This document shows, piece after piece, positions 56,068 through 60,912 of a stretch of 60,912 nt of DNA. How positions within the stretch are numbered: the first letter of the stretch is position 1; every line of letters starts with the position of its first letter. The stretch is from NCBI GenBank assembly GCA_023369685.1, contig SACZ01000012.1, forward strand, positions 1-60,912. Direction: 5' to 3'. The DNA comes from Prolixibacteraceae bacterium JC049 (GTDB taxonomy: Bacteria > Bacteroidota > Bacteroidia > Bacteroidales > Prolixibacteraceae). Both the position numbers and the translations under genes were made by a program. The notes under the pieces are model-generated. The model ran no database searches, was not told the origin of the DNA, and saw only the letters and a list, made by a program, of their open reading frames with translations.

Positions 56068-56100
56068 AGGAGAGTTTTCATATGAAAACTCTCCTTTTTA
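56068..56100 (+). terminator. Rho-independent terminator after the dehydrogenase-porin gene
   Basis: AGGAGAGTTTTCA (56068-56080) pairs perfectly with TGAAAACTCTCCT (56083-56095), a 13-bp stem with a 2-base nominal loop, followed by a T-run. It separates the lactate genes from the two-component genes, so the latter may have their own promoter in the short AT-rich gap to 56183. Confidence 0.85.
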
Positions 56101-56183
56101 TATACACTCTGTAGTAAACAATATATCTCATTATAAAGTTATTAATCTGAGATAATCTCAATAATCTTTACGAAATTTAAAGG

Positions 56184-58601
56184 GTGAAGAATCATTTCAA
56201 CAGATACCTACCCATCATTATTGGAACTCTTCTGGTAATGATTTTTGTTTCTCAAAGTTGGGGACAAGCTGGCCCTGTGAAAAAGGTATTGGTTCTCCAC
56301 TCCTACCACCAAGGATTAAAGTGGACCGATGATGTTTCTGATGGTATTAAAGAAACTATTCAGGGACAAGATGAAGAGATCGATCTTTATTTCGAATACC
56401 TCGATTCCAAACGTTACCCCGACTCACTGCATTTCGATAATGTACAAACCTATCTCAGGCAACGTAATTTTCAATCCCATTTCGATTTAATCATCACTGT
56501 TGATGATGATGCACTTCGCTTTTTGAACCAAAACAGAGATGTTTTATACAAAAATATTCCCGTTGTTTTCTGCGGAGTTAACAATGGCTTTCATCAACAG
56601 CTAAACGATTCATTGATAACAGGTGTTCGAGAACGTCCCGACTTTAATGCTACACTGGACTTAATGCAGCAATTGCATCCTGAAGTTGAGACCATCCACG
56701 TTATTAACGATGTAAATACCACTACCGCTATTTTAAACCGGGTGGTATTGGACTCCATCCGAAAGAGTGTGCCCATTCAACTTCAGTTTATTGATGATGT
56801 CAGCATCGATGAACTAGTAGACGACGTAAAGCAAATTGCTTCCAACGACCTGATACTTCTCTTGACCTTTAATAAAGACAAAAACAATGAATTCATATCC
56901 TACAAAGAGGAAATTCGATTGGTAGCCAAACATGCTCGTGTCCCCATTTACTCCAACTGGGAATTCTTTTTGGGTAGAGGAATTGTTGGTGGTCACTTGC
57001 TAAGCGGAAAAACCCATGGAAAGCGAGCAGCACAAACTGCATTGCAGATTCTAAAAGGAAAAGATCCAAAAGCTATTCCTATTGCCAACTCAACAGAAGG
57101 TACCTTTCAGTTCGATTATCGTCAACTTAAACGCTACCAGATAGAAGAGGAACAATTGCCTGAAGGAAGTGTAATCATCAACCAACCCAGAGACTTTTTA
57201 GTACTTGGAAGAAGCCAGATTATCATTATATCCGGTATCTTTCTACTGGGCTTAGTGATTATTTTGGTACTATCTCGCTCCATAAAAAAACGAATTACAG
57301 CCGAAAAAGAGTTACTGGTAAAACAGCGCTATTTGGCACTAGCCTTCGAACAGCAACGCTTAATGGCAGAGATAGTAACCTACCTGAATTCTACCAACGA
57401 TTTTACTCTGGTCATTGACAAAGTGCTTAATGCCATTATCAACACCAGCGACATTGAGAAGATAGGAATCTATAGTCTATCGAAAGATCACTTAATTGGA
57501 AGTATAATTGGTTCACAAACATCAGAACAAGGCAGTAAGATTATAGAACTGGATCTGAAAAATGTATTTAAAATTCAGAATCTGCTGAATCAGATACTCG
57601 ACAATCAGTCCATCATCAGCCACGACCTTTCGGGCTTTACAGAAGAAGAGAAAACTTTTTATCAGATACGTGGCATTCAATCAGTATTGCTTATTCCAAT
57701 TCAGGTAACCGATAAGATTATTGGAGTAGCAGGATTTGCCTATTCTACGCCACACCATTGGACCGATGAAGAAATGCAGCTCTTATCTACTTTAATTCGG
57801 GTAATTGCCAATGCTTGGGAGCGTAATTTCCAGATGAACCAGTTCCTGGAAATGGAAAAACAACATGCTGAAGCAGTACAGGTAATGGAGCAAACTTCTC
57901 GCCTGGCATCCATTGGAGTAATCACCGGAGGTATCACTCACGAAATAAATCAGCCCTTGAATGCCATTCGCATTACTACCGATACCATGCTCAGAAAAGT
58001 AAAGAAAACCGATAATGAATTGACCTCATATATTGTTCGCAAACTAAACACCATTGCCGAAGGTACCAGTAGAATCGACACCATTGTAAAGAACATGCGC
58101 AACTACTGGGTCAATCCGGTTCCCAATTCAGAAGAGACCGAGACAATTGAGCTGAATAGTGTATTGACCGAAGCATTGCAACTATTAAAACGACAAATTC
58201 GTAATCAAGGTATAATGCTAAAAGTGAATCAAGCCATTGGCAACCTGAACATACAAGGCAACAAGGTGCAGTTGGAACAAGTGGTTATTAATTTGGTAGT
58301 AAATGCTATTCATGCATTGGGTGAAGTAGAGCGCGACGAGAAGCAGATTGTTGTTAAAACACTAAAACGAGAACATTCCATCGAATTATCAGTGGAAGAC
58401 AATGGTAAAGGCATAGAGAAAGATGTTGGCGAAATGCTATTTAACCCACTCTATAGCACCAAGAAAGAGAGCGGAGGTTCGGGATTGGGATTAGCTATTG
58501 TACGTACATTTGTTTCCAAAATGAATGGCGACATCTCTTTCGAAAATATCGATAGCGGAGGCGTTCGATTTATTATTGTATTTAAAACACCAGAAAAATG
58601 A
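56184..58601 (+). CDS. Sensor histidine kinase with periplasmic ABC-binding-protein-type sensor
   Basis: An 805-residue kinase starting at GTG 56184 (the signal fits here). Signal segment (8-26), ABC_sub_bind-like periplasmic domain (about 32-320: KKVLVLHSYHQGLKWTDDV, ITVDDDALRFL, PVVFCGVNN), a membrane span (345-365), coiled coil, GAF-like domain (about 400-545), HisKA with phospho-His586 in ITHEINQPLNAI, and HATPase_c with NLVVNAIHAL and GSGLGLAIV. The kinase is of the NtrB/DctB kind that pairs with sigma-54 activators. Its 3' end overlaps the regulator gene by 4 bp. The ligand, possibly lactate or glycolate, is inferred from the operon. Confidence 0.9.
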   Translation: MKNHFNRYLPIIIGTLLVMIFVSQSWGQAGPVKKVLVLHSYHQGLKWTDDVSDGIKETIQGQDEEIDLYFEYLDSKRYPDSLHFDNVQTYLRQRNFQSHFDLIITVDDDALRFLNQNRDVLYKNIPVVFCGVNNGFHQQLNDSLITGVRERPDFNATLDLMQQLHPEVETIHVINDVNTTTAILNRVVLDSIRKSVPIQLQFIDDVSIDELVDDVKQIASNDLILLLTFNKDKNNEFISYKEEIRLVAKHARVPIYSNWEFFLGRGIVGGHLLSGKTHGKRAAQTALQILKGKDPKAIPIANSTEGTFQFDYRQLKRYQIEEEQLPEGSVIINQPRDFLVLGRSQIIIISGIFLLGLVIILVLSRSIKKRITAEKELLVKQRYLALAFEQQRLMAEIVTYLNSTNDFTLVIDKVLNAIINTSDIEKIGIYSLSKDHLIGSIIGSQTSEQGSKIIELDLKNVFKIQNLLNQILDNQSIISHDLSGFTEEEKTFYQIRGIQSVLLIPIQVTDKIIGVAGFAYSTPHHWTDEEMQLLSTLIRVIANAWERNFQMNQFLEMEKQHAEAVQVMEQTSRLASIGVITGGITHEINQPLNAIRITTDTMLRKVKKTDNELTSYIVRKLNTIAEGTSRIDTIVKNMRNYWVNPVPNSEETETIELNSVLTEALQLLKRQIRNQGIMLKVNQAIGNLNIQGNKVQLEQVVINLVVNAIHALGEVERDEKQIVVKTLKREHSIELSVEDNGKGIEKDVGEMLFNPLYSTKKESGGSGLGLAIVRTFVSKMNGDISFENIDSGGVRFIIVFKTPEK

Positions 58602-60061
58602 AGATACTAGTAGTTGAAGATGATGCATTAAGCAGAGAAGCCATTGTTGAGTTTTTAGCCGATGAGATGGAATTTGACACCCATTGGGCTGAAGATGCTA
58701 ATGTAGCATTAGAAATGCTCGAATCGGAAGATTTTCAACTGATTGTGTCGGATATAAAAATGCCGGGTATTAGTGGCATAGAGCTACTTAAACGGGTAAA
58801 ACAAAACCATCAACATATCGATGTAATATTGATGACAGGATTTTCAGAGATAAACAACTCTATTGAAGCCTTAAGATGGGGAGCATCCGATTACCTGCTA
58901 AAACCAGTCAATATAGAAGAGTTATCGCATGCTATTCAGCGTCTGCAAGATAAATACCAACTGCTAAGCGAAAATTCAAAGTTAAAAACATCGGTTGAAA
59001 AGCTGGATACCATTGCCAAGCAATCGGAACAGAAGCTGGAAGCACTTCAAAGTACTATGAAAACCATTCAGCAAAGCGGTAAGCTGGCTGTCTTCTCTAC
59101 TCATATGCGCAATGTGGTCGACCTGGCAATGAAATTCCATACCAACCGCGATATTCCTGTTCTTATTCAAGGAGAAACAGGAACCGGAAAAGAGATGATT
59201 GCCCGTTTAATCCATTATGGAGAAAACGAAAACCTGCAAGAACCATTTATCCCTGTAAACTGTGCCGCACTATCGCCACAACTATTCGAAAGCGAACTAT
59301 TTGGATACGAGAAAGGTGCTTTTACCGGAGCCAATGTAAAAGGACGAATTGGTAAAATGGAATTGGCTCAGGGAGGTACACTGTTTTTAGATGAGATAGG
59401 TGAACTTCCATCCAACATGCAAGCTAAACTATTAAGAGTACTACAGCAAAAAGAGTTTTACAGAGTAGGTGGCGATGAACTTATTCAACTGGATGTGCGA
59501 TTTGTATTTGCTACCAATCGCGACCTAAAACAAATGATCAAAGAGAACTCCTTCCGCTCCGATCTCTATTTCCGGATGGAAAGTGGAACCATTAACCTGA
59601 AACCACTAAGGCAAAAGACCGAAGAGATTGTTCCGTTGGCGCAATATTTCATGGAACACTTTATAGAACGAAGAAATAAAAGCTTCCGTTTTATCAGTAA
59701 ACCGGCTCAATCGATACTAGAAAAACATCCCTGGCCAGGAAATGTCAGAGAGCTGGAAAATGCCATAGAAAGAGTGGTATTACTATACGACGAAACCGAA
59801 GTTCAACCCAAGCATTTATCGCATCTTTACACCGATAACGATGAGGTACATACCGAAAAGAAAGCCATAGGTTCTACCATTATCCCGGGAGAAATAGGTT
59901 TACCCGAACATGCCTTCTCGTTGGAAGAGCTGGAATTGGAAATTGTAGATAAAACCATGCAACGTTTCAATGGATCCAAATCGAAAACAGCCGAATACTT
60001 GGGTATTAGCCGTTTTGCACTGCGAAGCCGATTGCGAAAGCTAGAGCAAAGAGGCAGTTAA
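58598..60061 (+). CDS. NtrC-family sigma-54-dependent response regulator
   Basis: A 487-residue activator. Receiver domain (1-120) with acidic pocket EDD (7-9), phosphoacceptor Asp52 (SDIKMPG), and Lys102 (LLKPVN). AAA+ domain (about 160-395) with Walker A GETGTGKE (192-199), GAFTGA (240-245, the sigma-54-contacting loop) and Walker B LFLDEIG. A Fis-type HTH closes it (about 445-485, SKTAEYLGISRFALRSRL). All parts needed to drive a sigma-54 promoter are intact. The most likely target is the sigma-54 promoter with three dyads upstream of the permease. Confidence 0.94.
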   Translation: MKILVVEDDALSREAIVEFLADEMEFDTHWAEDANVALEMLESEDFQLIVSDIKMPGISGIELLKRVKQNHQHIDVILMTGFSEINNSIEALRWGASDYLLKPVNIEELSHAIQRLQDKYQLLSENSKLKTSVEKLDTIAKQSEQKLEALQSTMKTIQQSGKLAVFSTHMRNVVDLAMKFHTNRDIPVLIQGETGTGKEMIARLIHYGENENLQEPFIPVNCAALSPQLFESELFGYEKGAFTGANVKGRIGKMELAQGGTLFLDEIGELPSNMQAKLLRVLQQKEFYRVGGDELIQLDVRFVFATNRDLKQMIKENSFRSDLYFRMESGTINLKPLRQKTEEIVPLAQYFMEHFIERRNKSFRFISKPAQSILEKHPWPGNVRELENAIERVVLLYDETEVQPKHLSHLYTDNDEVHTEKKAIGSTIIPGEIGLPEHAFSLEELELEIVDKTMQRFNGSKSKTAEYLGISRFALRSRLRKLEQRGS

Positions 60062-60113
60062 TGATAAGTGATTAATGGTGAATTATTAATTAAGAATGGA
60101 TAGTGGTAAATAT

Positions 60114-60307
60114 TCGCTAACGCAGATTTGCAATCTGTGCTATAAATAACGCGACCAAACGATTCCCGTTGTGTGATTCTTTTTCATATTTTTTGTTGTA
60201 TTATTGCGCCCCATATAACCAATTGACTTCGATCAATGATAATGACTAGGGCACTTGGGATAGTGGTATGCCATCTTTTTACAAGTCTATAATCGCTACG
60301 CGATTTT
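60114..60307. repeat. Non-coding repeat, copy A (pair with 60541-60731)
   Basis: A unit of about 190 bp that recurs at 60541-60731 in the same direction, roughly 85% alike by eye. Each copy has a palindrome near its start (GCAGATTTGCAATCTG) and a shared end ATAATCGCTACGCGATTTT. No ORF is present. Such units occur as dispersed repeats in Bacteroidota genomes, sometimes linked to REP-type transposases; that link is not shown here. Confidence 0.65.
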
Positions 60308-60487
60308 TATGCCGATAGAGATTGGGTTACGACAGTAATTCACAAGTTAAAGCCTCTAATTGCATAATATTCCTTTGAAATACCTTAGTTGGTCGATACA
60401 CTAAATGATATTAGATTCTCCCAAATTCCCTTTATGTGTTGGGGGGGGTATAATATAAGAATGAAACACCAAATCAATTAATTTCTC

Positions 60488-60535
60488 CGTGTAACTCCGT
60501 GCTTCCTTGTGGCTCTTTGTGAAATAACTATATTA
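60488..60535. repeat. Short degenerate tandem motif (CCGTG... / TGTG...)
   Basis: The run CTCCGTGTAACTCCGTGC continues as CTTCCTTGTGGCTCTTTGTG. It is a loose series of CTyyGTG units of about 10-12 bp. Similar runs occur in intergenic DNA of many genomes of this phylum. It has no evident coding role. Confidence 0.4.
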
Positions 60536-60540
60536 CGAAC

Positions 60541-60731
60541 TCGCTAGCGCAGATTTGCAATCTCCGTTATAAATAACGCTATCGCACGACTCCCATCGTG
60601 TGATTCCTTTTTCATATTTGTCATTGCATTATTGCGCCCCATATAACTAATTGACTTCGATTTATGGCAATGATTGGGGCACTTGGAGGGGATGCCATCT
60701 TTTTACAAGTCTATAATCGCTACGCGATTTT
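60541..60731. repeat. Non-coding repeat, copy B (pair with 60114-60307)
   Basis: Second copy of the 190-bp unit, 427 bp downstream of the first. Differences include small indels near the palindrome (AATCTCCGTT against AATCTGTGCT). Between the copies lie an 8-base G run (60441-60448) and AT-rich filler. Bases 60062-60764 hold no gene I can support. Confidence 0.65.
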
Positions 60732-60764
60732 ATTCGGATACCGGACTTTGGAGAAAAGGAAAAA

Positions 60765-60910
60765 CTGTACTTCCCTAAATACAGTTGACCGGTTATTGTA
60801 TTTATTATCTAACTCATAATGGACAGATATATACTGGAGTACTTTGCTCTAGTTTGATAGCGGGAAGATCTACTTTCTTTTCGTTTTTCTTTTTTCCTTC
60901 AGCAAAGATT
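60765..60910. mobile_element. Right copy of the 146-bp terminal inverted repeat (probable IS end)
   Basis: Exact reverse complement of 1-146; see that entry for the element. The last two window bases (60911-60912) extend the open frame one more codon outward, so identity with the left copy cannot be tested beyond there. The two copies point inward at the 60-kb segment between them. Confidence 0.7.
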
Positions 60911-60912
60911 AT
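60814..60912 (-). CDS. 3' end of an unidentified mobile-element ORF (partial, right copy)
   Basis: The same 31-residue C-terminus as at 2-97, plus one extra Ile codon, read on the minus strand from outside the window to TGA at 60814-60816. No family motif is visible. Confidence 0.4.
   Translation of the reverse strand: MIFAEGKKKNEKKVDLPAIKLEQSTPVYICPL

Noticed and set aside
60441-60448. Run of eight G as a phase-variation tract
   Set aside because: It is not in or just before any gene, so there is nothing for it to switch.
1-60912. CRISPR array, tRNA or rRNA
   Set aside because: No series of evenly spaced direct repeats, and no cloverleaf or rRNA-like stretch was seen in the gaps; a covariance search was not possible.

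Overview
The window looks like chromosomal DNA of a Bacteroidota species, most likely a marine or sediment Bacteroidales/Marinilabiliales-type organism. This rests on the AT-rich sequence, weak ribosome binding sites, a SusC/SusD pair, a type IX secretion (T9SS) C-terminal sorting domain, many lipoproteins and a Y_Y_Y-type membrane regulator. I made no database comparison. No rRNA, tRNA or CRISPR was seen. The first 146 bases and bases 60765-60910 are exact reverse complements. Each copy carries the 3' end of the same reading frame entering from outside, so the piece lies between two inward-facing copies of one mobile element, or is a contig that breaks there.

Layout. 372-4199 (+): a BlaI-type repressor, a BlaR1-like M56 membrane peptidase with a large unknown C-terminal region, and a pirin. 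4266-25937 (all -): a polysaccharide utilization locus (PUL) for a beta-1,3/1,6-glucan of the laminarin type. In transcription order it holds a membrane-bound Y_Y_Y/HTH regulator, SusC, SusD, a surface glycan-binding lipoprotein, two GH16, a probable GH149 beta-1,3-oligoglucan phosphorylase, GH17, a GPH-type symporter, GH30 and a second symporter. 26067-28770 (-): a molybdate ABC transporter with an extra Mop-domain protein. 29048-35668 (+): an RND efflux operon whose TolC protein carries an N-terminal substrate-binding domain. 35739-41489 (-): a YCF48-type propeller protein with T9SS signal and a KefC/KefF-like pair. 41709-49943: housekeeping and lipoprotein genes (cytidylate kinase-like, omega-amidase-like, acyltransferase, TatD-like, TcdA-like, GH65, SIMPL). 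50079-60061 (+): a lactate/2-hydroxyacid uptake and oxidation module with its own two-component system. 60062-60764: non-coding repeats.

How the genes work together. In the PUL, surface lipoproteins and SusCD would bind, cut and import glucan. GH16, GH17 and GH30 enzymes trim the beta-1,3 backbone and beta-1,6 links. The two symporters bring oligosaccharides into the cytosol, where the signal-less phosphorylase makes glucose 1-phosphate. No GH3 beta-glucosidase is present, so the locus looks phosphorolytic.

The most unusual part is the lactate module. Three near-identical dyads (GTG-N8-CAC) lie about 150-200 bp upstream of a clear sigma-54 promoter (GG-N10-GC) before a LctP-type permease. 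The next gene is a single 1353-codon frame that joins a complete FAD/Fe-S lactate (glycolate)-type dehydrogenase to an export signal and an outer-membrane porin-like barrel. A histidine kinase with a periplasmic binding-protein sensor and an NtrC-type regulator with a GAFTGA motif follow. This is a self-contained sigma-54 circuit for 2-hydroxyacids with an enzyme-porin fusion, and is my best candidate for an undescribed system.
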